20,649 nucleotides of DNA from positions 1 to 20,649 of IMG/VR virus record IMGVR_UViG_3300046557_000515. One strand, 5' to 3'. Both the position numbers and the translations under genes were made by a program. The stretch is from a virus. The notes beneath the pieces were generated by a model. That model had not been told where the DNA came from. It was given only the letters and a program-made list of their open reading frames with translations, and ran no database searches. The stretch's first letter is position 1. Each line of letters starts with the position of its first letter. Positions 13,143 to 19,020 of the stretch are shown piece by piece.

Positions 13143-13348
13143 ACGTCGACGACGTCGTGGCGGAGAAGATCGCCGCCGCCGCGGCCCGCGCCGAAGCCGC
13201 CAAGCGCCGCCGCGCCGCCTTCAAAGCCGCCCGGCAGCGCGGCCTCGCCGCCCGCCACGCACAGAAGCTCCGCAACCTTTCCGTCCGCACGACGGACGGA
13301 TCACCCGTCACCACTGATGACGGGTCCACCACCACCGAGGAGAACTGA
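13139..13348 (+). CDS. Small highly basic helical protein, 69 aa
   Basis: Starts at GTG 13139 (GTGA overlap). The first 45 residues form an Ala/Arg/Lys-rich amphipathic helix (AEKIAAAAARAEAAKRRRAA, FKAARQRGLAARHAQKLRNL), suggesting nucleic-acid binding. The C-terminal tail is Thr/Ser/Asp rich. The tail's coding DNA holds two adjacent perfect hairpins (CCGTCCG/CGGACGG at 13281-13299; ACCCGTCA/TGACGGGT at 13303-13325). Function unknown. Confidence 0.55.
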   Translation: MNVDDVVAEKIAAAAARAEAAKRRRAAFKAARQRGLAARHAQKLRNLSVRTTDGSPVTTDDGSTTTEEN

Positions 13349-13350
13349 CC

Positions 13351-13596
13351 ATGGACCTGCAGACCCTCGCGGCAGACCTGATCGCCCGCACCGAGCGGGC
13401 AGCGGAACAGGTCGCCGGCCTCGCGGCGCACACCGGTATCACCTTCAAGACCGCCGATGTCGTCGACGCCGTCGAACGCGACCTTCCTGCCGACTACCCC
13501 GCGCCCACCGCAGAGGGTGCTCTCACCCGCCGGGACGTCATCAAGTCCATGGCGGAGGACATCCTCACCGGCGCGATCTACGAGAGCCACGCCTGA
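13351..13596 (+). CDS. Small unknown protein, 81 aa
   Basis: ATG 13351 with GAGGAG upstream, starting 2 bases after the previous stop. Predicted helical throughout: LQTLAADLIARTERAAEQVAG, VVDAVERDLPADY, RRDVIKSMAEDILTGAIYESH. Acidic overall, unlike the basic protein before it, so the two could interact. It lies just upstream of SSB within the replication block, separated from it by a hairpin. No domain recognised. Confidence 0.6.
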   Translation: MDLQTLAADLIARTERAAEQVAGLAAHTGITFKTADVVDAVERDLPADYPAPTAEGALTRRDVIKSMAEDILTGAIYESHA

Positions 13597-13610
13597 CCCG
13601 CACGCACACC

Positions 13611-13639
13611 GGCCGGGCCCGCGGATATCGGGCCCGGCC
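13611..13639 (+). terminator. Hairpin upstream of ssb
   Basis: GGCCGGGCCCG pairs perfectly with CGGGCCCGGCC around a 7-base loop. No T-run follows, so it is a terminator-like or mRNA-processing hairpin between the 13351 gene and ssb. Confidence 0.55.
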
Positions 13640-13671
13640 TCCCGCCCAGCACACCACAGAAGGAGCCCGCC

Positions 13672-14199
13672 ATGTCAGGCGAGACCGTCATCACCGTCGT
13701 CGGAAATCTGGTCGACGACCCCGAGCTGCGCTTCACCCCGGCCGGCGTGGCCGTCGCCAAGTTCCGCGTCGCGTCCACCCCGCGGGTCTTCGACAAGCAG
13801 ACGAACGAGTGGAAGGACGGCGAGAGCCTGTTCCTCACCTGCTCGGTCTGGCGCAAGGCGGGCGAGAACGTCGCCGAGTCCCTTGCCCGCGGCACCCGAG
13901 TCATCGTCCAGGGCCGGTTGAAGCAGCGGTCATACGAGGACCGCGAGGGCGTCAAGCGCACCGTGTACGAGCTGGACGTTGACGAGGTCGGCGTGAGCCT
14001 CGCCCGCGCCACCGCCAAGGTGAACAAGAACCCGTCGGGCGGCGGCCAGCAGCAAGGGTCTCGCTCTGACCGAGACCCTTGGGCCGGAGCCCAGCCCGCC
14101 AACGGCCAGCAGCAGGGCGGCGGGTGGCAAGCCACCCCGCCCGCCGGGCAGCAGCCCGCCGCCCAGGGCGCCGGCTACTCCGACGAACCGCCCTTCTAG
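13672..14199 (+). CDS. ssb: Single-stranded DNA-binding protein
   Basis: A 175-residue SSB that coats ssDNA during phage replication. ATG 13672 has GAAGGAG upstream. The OB-fold (about 1-115) has the usual signatures: [68 protein letters not shown] and YELDVDEVG. The C-terminal third is a flexible Gln/Gly/Pro linker ending in the acidic tip SDEPPF, which in bacterial SSBs recruits other replication proteins. A perfect 10-base-pair inverted repeat (AAGGGTCTCG...CGAGACCCTT, 14054-14080) lies in the linker coding sequence. Confidence 0.97.
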   Translation: MSGETVITVVGNLVDDPELRFTPAGVAVAKFRVASTPRVFDKQTNEWKDGESLFLTCSVWRKAGENVAESLARGTRVIVQGRLKQRSYEDREGVKRTVYELDVDEVGVSLARATAKVNKNPSGGGQQQGSRSDRDPWAGAQPANGQQQGGGWQATPPAGQQPAAQGAGYSDEPPF

Positions 14200-14208
14200 G
14201 AGGCCGTC

Positions 14209-14376
14209 ATGCGCGACCACGACATCCAACTACTTGCCCTCGGCTTCGGAATGGGCACGAACCTCATGCTGCTGGTCCAGTTGATCGGCGGCGTCCTCGA
14301 CGACCGCCGCGACCGCCAGGCCGTGCGCGCCGCCGAGGCCCAGCTCGAGGCCGCGCGAGAGAAGGCCAGCACGTGA
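14209..14376 (+). CDS. Small membrane protein, 55 aa
   Basis: An ideal AGGAGG with 5-base spacing precedes ATG 14209. The product has a short polar start (MRDHDIQ), a hydrophobic helix (about 8-30, LLALGFGMGTNLMLLVQLIGGVL) and a charged C-terminal helix (DDRRDRQAVRAAEAQLEAAREKAST). One membrane span with a cytoplasmic coil is likely. The stop overlaps the next gene's GTG (GTGA). Function unknown. Confidence 0.65.
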   Translation: MRDHDIQLLALGFGMGTNLMLLVQLIGGVLDDRRDRQAVRAAEAQLEAAREKAST

Positions 14377-14993
14377 ACCAGTGCGGCCTGTGCGAGTGCG
14401 ACCTCGAGCACGGCGTGCTTTGTCCCGGGGACACGCTCGCCCTGGCCGAGCGGCTCGCCCGCCTACCGAAGGCCTACGCGGCCCTCGCCGGATTCCTCGC
14501 CCCGGCCAGCGCCCCGCCCGGGGAGCGCGTCAGCGGGTCCGGAGGCTCCCGGCTCCCCGTGAACGAGGACGTCCTAGACCTCCGTTACGGCGGGATTGCC
14601 CTCGTCCTGGAGTCGTGGCTGTCCGGCGTCCAGGCCGCCCGCGGGTGGGGGCAGCCCGCGATCCAGGGCGGGATCGAGGAGCGCGTCCGCCGGGCCGCCC
14701 GCTCCTTGTCCGCCAACCTGGAGTGGATTGCCGCCAGCTACCCGGCAGCTGGCGACCTCGCCCGCGAGGTGCGGGAGATGGAGGGGGCGGCACTGTCGAT
14801 CGTCGGCGCGGCCCCCGACCGGGGCCGGCGGATCGGGCAGTGCGTGGCGGTCGACGTGTCGGGCGTGGTGTGCGGGGCGACGATCCGGCACCAGCGGGGC
14901 GAGACCAAGCTCGTGTGCCCGTGGTGCGGCTACACCTACGAGGATCGGGACTTCCTGACCCTCAAGACCCTGCAGCCGAGCGAGAACCCGTGA
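14373..14993 (+). CDS. Protein with zinc knuckles at both ends, 206 aa
   Basis: Starts at GTG 14373 (GTGA overlap). The N-terminus has NQCGLCECDLEHGVLCPG, a Cys-rich knuckle. The middle (about 20-145) is helical with a conserved-looking LRYGGIALVLESWLSGV. The C-terminus carries a second ribbon, RIGQCVAVD, GVVCGATI, LVCPWCGYTYE (two CxxC-type pairs). Proteins of this layout are common as hypotheticals in Streptomyces phages and integrative elements. Zinc-bound nucleic-acid-binding is likely; the task is unknown. Confidence 0.7.
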   Translation: MNQCGLCECDLEHGVLCPGDTLALAERLARLPKAYAALAGFLAPASAPPGERVSGSGGSRLPVNEDVLDLRYGGIALVLESWLSGVQAARGWGQPAIQGGIEERVRRAARSLSANLEWIAASYPAAGDLAREVREMEGAALSIVGAAPDRGRRIGQCVAVDVSGVVCGATIRHQRGETKLVCPWCGYTYEDRDFLTLKTLQPSENP

Positions 14994-15018
14994 CTATAAC
15001 GGCCCCCCGTGATAGTCT
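14990..15018 (+). promoter_or_regulatory. Promoter for a probable leaderless transcript
   Basis: GTGACT (14990-14995, 4 of 6 to TTGACA), a 17-base spacer, then TAGTCT (15013-15018, fits TANNNT). The GTG at 15026 follows after 7 bases, the spacing expected when transcription begins at the start codon, as in actinobacterial leaderless mRNAs. GTCTCA-CCGT-TGTGAC (15015-15030) forms a dyad over the start. Confidence 0.5.
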
Positions 15019-15025
15019 CACCGTT

Positions 15026-15238
15026 GTGACCGAAGAACCCTGGCGGGTTCGGTTCAGACGTGAGGAAGAGCTGGTGGAACAGCTCCAATCGCAACTGGCC
15101 GAAGCGCTCAAACGGCGCGGCAAGGCGCTCGCCGACGGCAAGGCCGAACTCGGCAGCGCCTACAAGGTCGCGAAGGACGTCGGACGGAGCTACACCTCCA
15201 TCAACGACGCGATCAAGAAGTACTCGACAACCGAATAG
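15026..15238 (+). CDS. Small HTH-like DNA-binding protein, 70 aa
   Basis: I chose GTG 15026 because it lies 7 bases after a good -10 element; an in-frame GTG at 14990 overlaps the previous stop and is an alternative. The product has a charged helix (RREEELVEQLQSQLAEALKRRGKAL) followed by a helix-turn-helix-like GSAYKVAKDVGRSYTSINDAIKKYS at the C-terminus. The second helix (SYTSINDAI) would read DNA. Probably a regulator of this middle region, perhaps acting on the dyad over its own start. Confidence 0.6.
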   Translation: MTEEPWRVRFRREEELVEQLQSQLAEALKRRGKALADGKAELGSAYKVAKDVGRSYTSINDAIKKYSTTE

Positions 15239-15242
15239 AAGC

Positions 15243-15302
15243 GGGGCCGGACGGCAGCTCCCGGGTGGTGGAACACCCGAGGCGCGCGCGCCGCCCGACC
15301 CC
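15243..15302 (+). other. Structured RNA element or complex terminator
   Basis: Outer arms GGGGCCGGACGGC (15243-15255) and GCCGCCCGACCCC (15290-15302) pair at 11 of 13 positions and enclose CGGGTG-GTGGAA-CACCCG (15262-15279). The two nested helices occupy most of the 126-base gap after the HTH gene. It could be a terminator or a structured leader for 15365. Confidence 0.4.
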
Positions 15303-15364
15303 TAACGCACCGGAGCGCTGACACGCCCCCGGCACTTGATCACGAGAGAGACGGAACCTCGCTC

Positions 15365-15880
15365 ATGACCCAGCAGAACCCTAGCGCGCCGCCGTGCGCG
15401 CAGGTCAGCCTCGCCCAGTCGGCCAACCCCGACGACCTCGCCATTGCCGTCCGCGTCGGCCAGCGCATGCTCACCGCGTACACCACGGTCGACCGACGCG
15501 ACGTCGCCGCCCTGAACCAGGCCTACGGCGGCGTCAGCGAAGCCCTGTACATCCTGCTCCGCGCCCTCGGCGCCGAGGGAAGCGAGAGCATCGGTGGTCT
15601 TCCCAGGAAGACCACCGAAGAGAAGACCGCCCCCCGCTGCCCGGCCGCCCACCCCGACGACCCCACCCCGTGCAACGGCCCGCCCGCTGTCACCGTCCTC
15701 GACAAGGCGAACGCCGGCGCCAACGGGTGCGAACACCACGGCGCCCGCCTCCTCGCCTCCCTCGACCGCGGCCGCGTCTACGGTCTCCCGCACGCCGAGC
15801 CCGGCACGGCCATCCGCGTATTCAAGGCCGCCGCCACCATCCGCCCCTTCGCCTGGACCGAGCGGGGTGAGGGCCAGTGA
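15365..15880 (+). CDS. Unknown two-domain protein with Cys/His cluster, 171 aa
   Basis: ATG 15365; only a weak GA-rich stretch (GAGAGAGACGGA) precedes it. N-terminal half (about 20-72) is helical (DDLAIAVRVGQRMLTAYTTVDRR, LNQAYGGVSEALYILLRALG). After a linker (ESIGGLPRKTTEEKT) the C-terminal half carries C-x-x-x-H, C and CEHH residues (CPAAHPDD...PCNGPP...NGCEHHGARLL) that could hold zinc, then a RVYGLPHAEPGTAIRVF beta-rich end. The linker DNA is a perfect 26-base dyad. Coupled by GTGA overlap to the DUF6907-like gene. Confidence 0.6.
   Translation: MTQQNPSAPPCAQVSLAQSANPDDLAIAVRVGQRMLTAYTTVDRRDVAALNQAYGGVSEALYILLRALGAEGSESIGGLPRKTTEEKTAPRCPAAHPDDPTPCNGPPAVTVLDKANAGANGCEHHGARLLASLDRGRVYGLPHAEPGTAIRVFKAAATIRPFAWTERGEGQ
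15592..15617. repeat. 26-base dyad inside the 15365 gene
   Basis: CGGTGGTCTTCC and GGAAGACCACCG, perfectly complementary, flank a 2-base centre (CA). The almost absent loop favours a protein-binding site or cruciform over an ordinary RNA hairpin. It encodes the interdomain linker. Confidence 0.6.
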
Positions 15881-16290
15881 GCACCGAGCCGCACCGCGTC
15901 CCGCAGTCGCCCCGATACCGGGACGGCACCGTCATCCTGCAGACCGTCGACCACGGCGAGGTCACCATCCCGGAGCCCGGGTGGTGCACCGGCCACGACG
16001 GAGAGTACGTCGGCCACCTCGCCGACCTCACCCACAACGGCGTCCACGTCCGCGCCGGAGCCGCCACCTACGCCCACGGCTACGTCGAGATCCTCGACGC
16101 CTACATCAGCCACGCCCCCTACGGCGAGCTCCACCCCGAGGCGCACCCGCTGCTCTCCCTGCACCTCGACCTCGAGCTCGACGCCACCCCCGAGGACGCC
16201 CGCAAGGTCGCCCAAGCCCTCCGGGTCGCATCCCTCCGCATCGACCGCGTCGCCGACGAGGTCGAGCGCATCCGCGGCGGTGGCCGGTGA
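15877..16290 (+). CDS. DUF6907-like protein
   Basis: A 137-residue protein starting at GTG 15877 (GTGA overlap). The sequence PGWCTGHDGEYVGHLADLTHNGVHV, ISHAPYGELHPEAHPLLSLHLD and the final helix (ATPEDARKVAQALRVASLRI) match the pattern of the actinobacterial DUF6907 family (W-C-x-x-H, hydrophobic-D-L-x-H, Y-G-E, AR-helix). Function of the family is unknown; it is frequent in Streptomyces genomes and mobile elements. Coupled to the membrane/HTH gene that follows. Confidence 0.65.
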   Translation: MSTEPHRVPQSPRYRDGTVILQTVDHGEVTIPEPGWCTGHDGEYVGHLADLTHNGVHVRAGAATYAHGYVEILDAYISHAPYGELHPEAHPLLSLHLDLELDATPEDARKVAQALRVASLRIDRVADEVERIRGGGR

Positions 16291-17108
16291 AGCGTGATCC
16301 CCTGCTGTGGGCCGCGCTCGCCGCGGTCCTCACCGTCCTCGCGTCCGCAGAGTACAAACTCGCCGTCGCCTGCGGGTTCGGCACCTACGTCGCTGCTGGG
16401 GTCCCGGCCGCGCTGGACGTGTACGCGCTCGCCGCGCTCCGGGCTCGCCGCGACGTCTTCACGGTCGTCCTCACCCTGATCGCGGTGAACGCGGCCAGCC
16501 ACCTCGTCGAGGTCGGCCTGCTGCCCGTATCCGTGGCGCTCGTCGTCTCCGTGTCCGCGGTCGCTCCGCTCGTGCTGTGGCGCGTCCACAGGCTCTCCGA
16601 GGGCGTGCCTACTGTTCCAATTGGAACAGTAGAGACCTCGGCGGAACTGGTGCCGGAACCGAGTTCCGCCCCGGCGGAACTGCCGGAACCGATCACCGTC
16701 GAGCGCGAGCCCGTGGTGTCTGGAATTCCAGCCACGCCAATCGACGCGGTGCCTGTGAGCCCCGTCCTCGGTCCCTGGCGCCCCGTGGCGGAACTCGCAG
16801 TCGGAACCAGCGGAACCGGCTTCGACCTGCTCGGCGACCACTTTCGCGACGCCGCGAAGGTCGTCGGCGGAACTCCAGCGGAACCAGCACCGGAACTAGT
16901 TCCGCTCACGGTTCCGCCCGCCGGAACCGGCGCCGCAGACATCGCCTCCGAGGACAGCAGCAATACGACCTTCGCCAAGCGCGTCGACACCGTGCGGAAC
17001 TGGCTCCGGGCGGAACCGGACCTCACCGGAACCGAGATCGGAACCAGACTCGGCGTCTCCGACGGGTACGGCAGGCGCCTGCTCCGGACCGCGCGAGACG
17101 GCTCGTGA
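16287..17108 (+). CDS. DUF2637-like membrane protein with C-terminal HTH
   Basis: A 273-residue protein starting at GTG 16287 (GTGA overlap). About 6-99 contain four membrane helices (LLWAALAAVLTVLASAEYKL, TYVAAGVPAALDVYALAAL, VFTVVLTLIAVNAASHLVEV, VSVALVVSVSAVAPLVLW), as in DUF2637/SpdB-like proteins of Streptomyces plasmids and integrative elements. Residues 100-230 form a Pro/Val/Glu linker coded by DNA full of GGAAC. Residues 232-270 (VRNWLRAEPDLTGTEIGTRL, GVSDGYGRRLLRTARD) are a winged-helix/HTH domain facing the cytoplasm. It is thus a membrane-tethered DNA-binding protein, possibly for partition, replication tethering or transfer; the target could be the repeat in its own gene. First gene of a membrane-protein block. 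Confidence 0.7.
   Translation: MKRDPLLWAALAAVLTVLASAEYKLAVACGFGTYVAAGVPAALDVYALAALRARRDVFTVVLTLIAVNAASHLVEVGLLPVSVALVVSVSAVAPLVLWRVHRLSEGVPTVPIGTVETSAELVPEPSSAPAELPEPITVEREPVVSGIPATPIDAVPVSPVLGPWRPVAELAVGTSGTGFDLLGDHFRDAAKVVGGTPAEPAPELVPLTVPPAGTGAADIASEDSSNTTFAKRVDTVRNWLRAEPDLTGTEIGTRLGVSDGYGRRLLRTARDGS
16614..17044. repeat. GGAAC/GTTCC repeat tract inside the DUF2637-like gene
   Basis: Sixteen GGAAC and four GTTCC occur in 431 bases; about one would be expected by chance. Each GTTCC pairs with a nearby GGAAC, giving dyads GTTCCAATTGGAAC, GGAACCGAGTTCC, GGAACTAGTTCC and GGTTCC-N7-GGAACC. The motif lies in three frames: eight GAA (Glu), seven GGA-ACN (Gly-Thr), one CGG-AAC (Arg-Asn). All eight GAA codons of this stretch are in the motif; the other Glu codons are GAG. 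This shows selection on DNA sequence. Confidence 0.85.
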
Positions 17109-17251
17109 TCCTCGCCGCGTTCTTCGTCGCCGCTGCCTCGCTCGCGCTCCTCGGCCTCTGCGCCGTCGCGCTCCCCGACGTCCCCAAGATCTCCGGGACC
17201 GTCGCCCTCGTGCTCACCCTCGCCGCGCTCGGCGTGGCCGTCCTCCGCTAG
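17105..17251 (+). CDS. 48-residue double-membrane-span protein
   Basis: Starts at GTG 17105 (GTGA overlap). Two hydrophobic helices (ILAAFFVAAASLALLGLCAVAL and TVALVLTLAALGVAVL) are separated by PDVPKISG; nothing else is present. Such a tiny hairpin membrane protein between a membrane-HTH protein and another polytopic protein suggests a subunit or partner of the membrane complex. Coding status rests on the overlap and codon pattern. Confidence 0.6.
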   Translation: MILAAFFVAAASLALLGLCAVALPDVPKISGTVALVLTLAALGVAVLR

Positions 17252-17259
17252 GACCCTCG

Positions 17260-17781
17260 ATGCACCCCATGAACTACGTCACCTACGGCGGCGTCACCGT
17301 CGGCCTCTGCCTCCTCATCCACCAGGCCGTCACCTGGTACCCCAGTCGCAAGGCCCTGATGAAAGACCCGCTCAAGCACGCGGCCCGGCTGCTCCCCTTC
17401 CTCGCGTCCTGGGCTTACGGGTGCCTCACCACCCTCGGCATCGGAGGCATCATCGGCACCGCCTCCAGCGCCACGCTCGGCTTGTCCAACTGGCTCGGGG
17501 ACGTTGCCCTGTTCTGGGGCGTCGGCGAGCGCGGCGGGCAGCTCGCCGCAGCCAAGACGTTCGTCCCCTTGTCCGGCCCCGGGGCGGCCCTGGTGCTGAT
17601 CGCCACCGTCGGGTTCGTCGCGGCCGTGAAGAAGGCCAGCGAGGAGCGAGCTGGAGTGCTCAAGCGCGGCGCCTGGTGCGGCATCACGCTCGGCACCTCG
17701 GCGGGCGTCGCAGGGTTCGCCGCGGTGCCGCTGGCGCTGAGTGCGAACTGGATCGGCGACCACATCTATGCGGCGTTCTGA
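17260..17781 (+). CDS. Polytopic membrane protein, 173 aa
   Basis: ATG 17260 with AGGA upstream (a second Met at residue 4 is possible). Hydrophobic segments near 8-26 (TYGGVTVGLCLLIHQAV), 45-75 (LPFLASWAYGCLTTLGIGGIIGTA), 103-124 (GAALVLIATVGFVAAVKKA) and 139-160 (ITLGTSAGVAGFAAVPLAL). The GLSNWLGDVALFWGVGERGG loop and the basic KKASEERAGVLKRG loop are notable. Similar proteins occur beside DUF2637 genes in Streptomyces plasmids and integrative elements. Function unknown. The stop overlaps the following ATG (TGATG). Confidence 0.65.
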   Translation: MHPMNYVTYGGVTVGLCLLIHQAVTWYPSRKALMKDPLKHAARLLPFLASWAYGCLTTLGIGGIIGTASSATLGLSNWLGDVALFWGVGERGGQLAAAKTFVPLSGPGAALVLIATVGFVAAVKKASEERAGVLKRGAWCGITLGTSAGVAGFAAVPLALSANWIGDHIYAAF

Positions 17782-18122
17782 TGGGCCGCACGAAGCAGGT
17801 CGGAGAGGAGCCCGAGGAGCCGTCGAGGGCGGCCGGCGGATGCGTGCTGTTCGTCCTCGCGGGCGTCGCCACAGCGGGCGTCTTCGCGGCCTCCGAGGTC
17901 GCCGGGATCCTCTCGCTGTGGATCGTTGGGGCGCTGGCGCTGTGGCGAGCCGCACGACGGAAGATGTCCGATTCGTCCGCCACTCCCCCACCGGAAGGGG
18001 TTGCCCCCTCTGGAGACGTCGTCGCAGTTGAGCGCCTTGAAGTCGCGAGAGTGGTCCCGATCGCAGAAGGGGTTGCCTGCATCCTGCATCCAGTCCGCGA
18101 GGAGGAGGTGAACAAGCCGTGA
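17781..18122 (+). CDS. Two-span membrane protein with cytoplasmic tail, 113 aa
   Basis: ATG 17781 overlaps the previous TGA. A polar N-terminus (MGRTKQVGEEPEEPSRAAGG) leads to two spans (CVLFVLAGVATAGVFAAS, GILSLWIVGALALW), a positive stop (RAARRKM) and a soluble tail of about 50 residues (VAVERLEVARVVPIAEGV), which could bind a partner. Last of the membrane block. No recognised domain; coupled to a tiny CxxC frame. Confidence 0.6.
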   Translation: MGRTKQVGEEPEEPSRAAGGCVLFVLAGVATAGVFAASEVAGILSLWIVGALALWRAARRKMSDSSATPPPEGVAPSGDVVAVERLEVARVVPIAEGVACILHPVREEEVNKP

Positions 18123-18205
18123 TCCGACGCCTCTTCACCCTCGTGCACGAGTACTGCTCCGAGTGCGGATGGTGGGTACAGGGATGCCCGCACCAGAAGC
18201 TCTGA
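18119..18205 (+). CDS. 28-residue zinc-finger-like microprotein
   Basis: Starts at GTG 18119 within the previous stop (GTGA), with GAGGAGG upstream. The sequence ends YCSECGWWVQGCPHQKL: CxxC followed by CxxH at suitable spacing for one zinc ion. Its short size means chance is possible, but the ribosome site, overlap and Cys pattern support a real gene. Function unknown. Confidence 0.5.
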   Translation: MIRRLFTLVHEYCSECGWWVQGCPHQKL

Positions 18206-18222
18206 CCGCGCATCATGGGGCC

Positions 18223-18423
18223 ATGGAGTCGCACCTCATCCGCCCCGGCCACCTCACCGCCCACCAGACCGCCCGCGTCCTCGGCGTCAGCCTCGGAGGC
18301 GTCCGCCTACTCGTCCACCGCGGCCAGCTCGCACGCTCCGGCGGCACCGTCGGACAGCCCTGGTACGCCGTCGAAGACGTCACCGCCCTCGCCCTGAAAC
18401 GACAGACCCGCAAGGCCGCTTGA
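18223..18423 (+). CDS. Small HTH protein (excisionase/regulator-like), 66 aa
   Basis: ATG 18223 is preceded by GGGG but no strong ribosome site. The whole protein is one DNA-binding module: LTAHQTARVLGVSLGGVRLLVHRGQLARSGG, then QPWYAVEDVTALAL, i.e. HTH plus wing as in HTH_17/MerR-like excisionases. Second such protein in the window, so this or the 8937 product could be the recombination directionality factor and the other a regulator. The stop codon forms part of TGACC-GCA-GGTCA, and the repeat core CGCAGGTCAG follows. Confidence 0.65.
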   Translation: MESHLIRPGHLTAHQTARVLGVSLGGVRLLVHRGQLARSGGTVGQPWYAVEDVTALALKRQTRKAA

Positions 18424-18492
18424 CCGCAGGTCAGCGACATGTAACGCTTTCGGCGTACAACTGTGCCCTCAACCGGCACCACAGACGCACGC

Positions 18493-18525
18493 GAAGCCCC
18501 AGCCAATCCCCCCGGCTGGGGCTTC
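18493..18525 (+). terminator. Terminator after the HTH gene
   Basis: GAAGCCCCAGCC pairs perfectly with GGCTGGGGCTTC around a 9-base C-rich loop. It lies in a 190-base gap (18424-18613) that otherwise holds only the CGCAGGTCAG core (18425-18434) and a small GTA-A-CGC/GCGTAC hairpin near 18443. Confidence 0.8.
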
Positions 18526-18613
18526 GTCGTGTCACAACCCTGTCGCAGCGCTCGCCCGGCCACCCGCACGGCGCCACACTGGGCCCCTCATCACCACACT
18601 CCAAGGGGGGACC

Positions 18614-18874
18614 ATGGGGTTCATCAACAACGCCAAGGCCAAGGGCGCTACAGACGAGGCACGCAAGGCCTACACCGAGGGCCGCAGCGTCCTCGTGTAC
18701 AAGTTCATCGAGGCCAACAAGACCAGCATGACTACCGCGCCGATGACTGGCGTCGGCGAGCAGATCGAAGCCGTCGAGGCCGAAGGCTGGACGCTCGCCA
18801 ACATGGCGGCCGCGGAGAGCAAGACCCTCGGCGGCGAACGCGCTGCCGTCATCTGCCTGTTCCGCCGCCGCTGA
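18614..18874 (+). CDS. Small conserved actinobacterial protein, 86 aa
   Basis: ATG 18614 with AAGGGGG upstream. The sequence (MGFINNAKAKGATDEARKAY, VYKFIEANKTSMTTAPMTG, GEQIEAVEAEGWTLANMAAAE, GERAAVICLFRRR) has the alpha-beta pattern of a small DUF4177-like hypothetical found in many Streptomyces chromosomes. Apparently single-transcript, between two terminators. It may be a gene acquired from the host. Function unknown. Confidence 0.65.
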   Translation: MGFINNAKAKGATDEARKAYTEGRSVLVYKFIEANKTSMTTAPMTGVGEQIEAVEAEGWTLANMAAAESKTLGGERAAVICLFRRR

Positions 18875-18970
18875 ACAACACCCATAGAGGTCCCGCACGG
18901 GGCTGCCGCTCTCCTGCAACGTGGTGCACCCGGCAGCAATCGAGGGATGCGGTATCCGCAAGGACCGTGA

Positions 18971-19000
18971 CGGCGCCCCGTCCTAGGCAACGGGGCGCCG
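18971..19000 (+). terminator. Hairpin upstream of the HNH gene
   Basis: CGGCGCCCCG and CGGGGCGCCG form a perfect 10-base-pair stem with a 10-base loop, 20 bases before the HNH gene. A second, looser GCTGCCG/CGGCAGC stem with a 22-base loop is at 18902-18937. No T-tract. Confidence 0.5.
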
Positions 19001-19020
19001 ATCAGCTTCGGGGGGTGAGC

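Noticed and set aside
18421-18433. TGACC-GCA-GGTCA dyad as an independent operator
   Set aside because: Only this copy of the CGCAGGTCAG core has the left arm, which includes the stop codon; the other copies do not keep the dyad, so symmetry is probably accidental.
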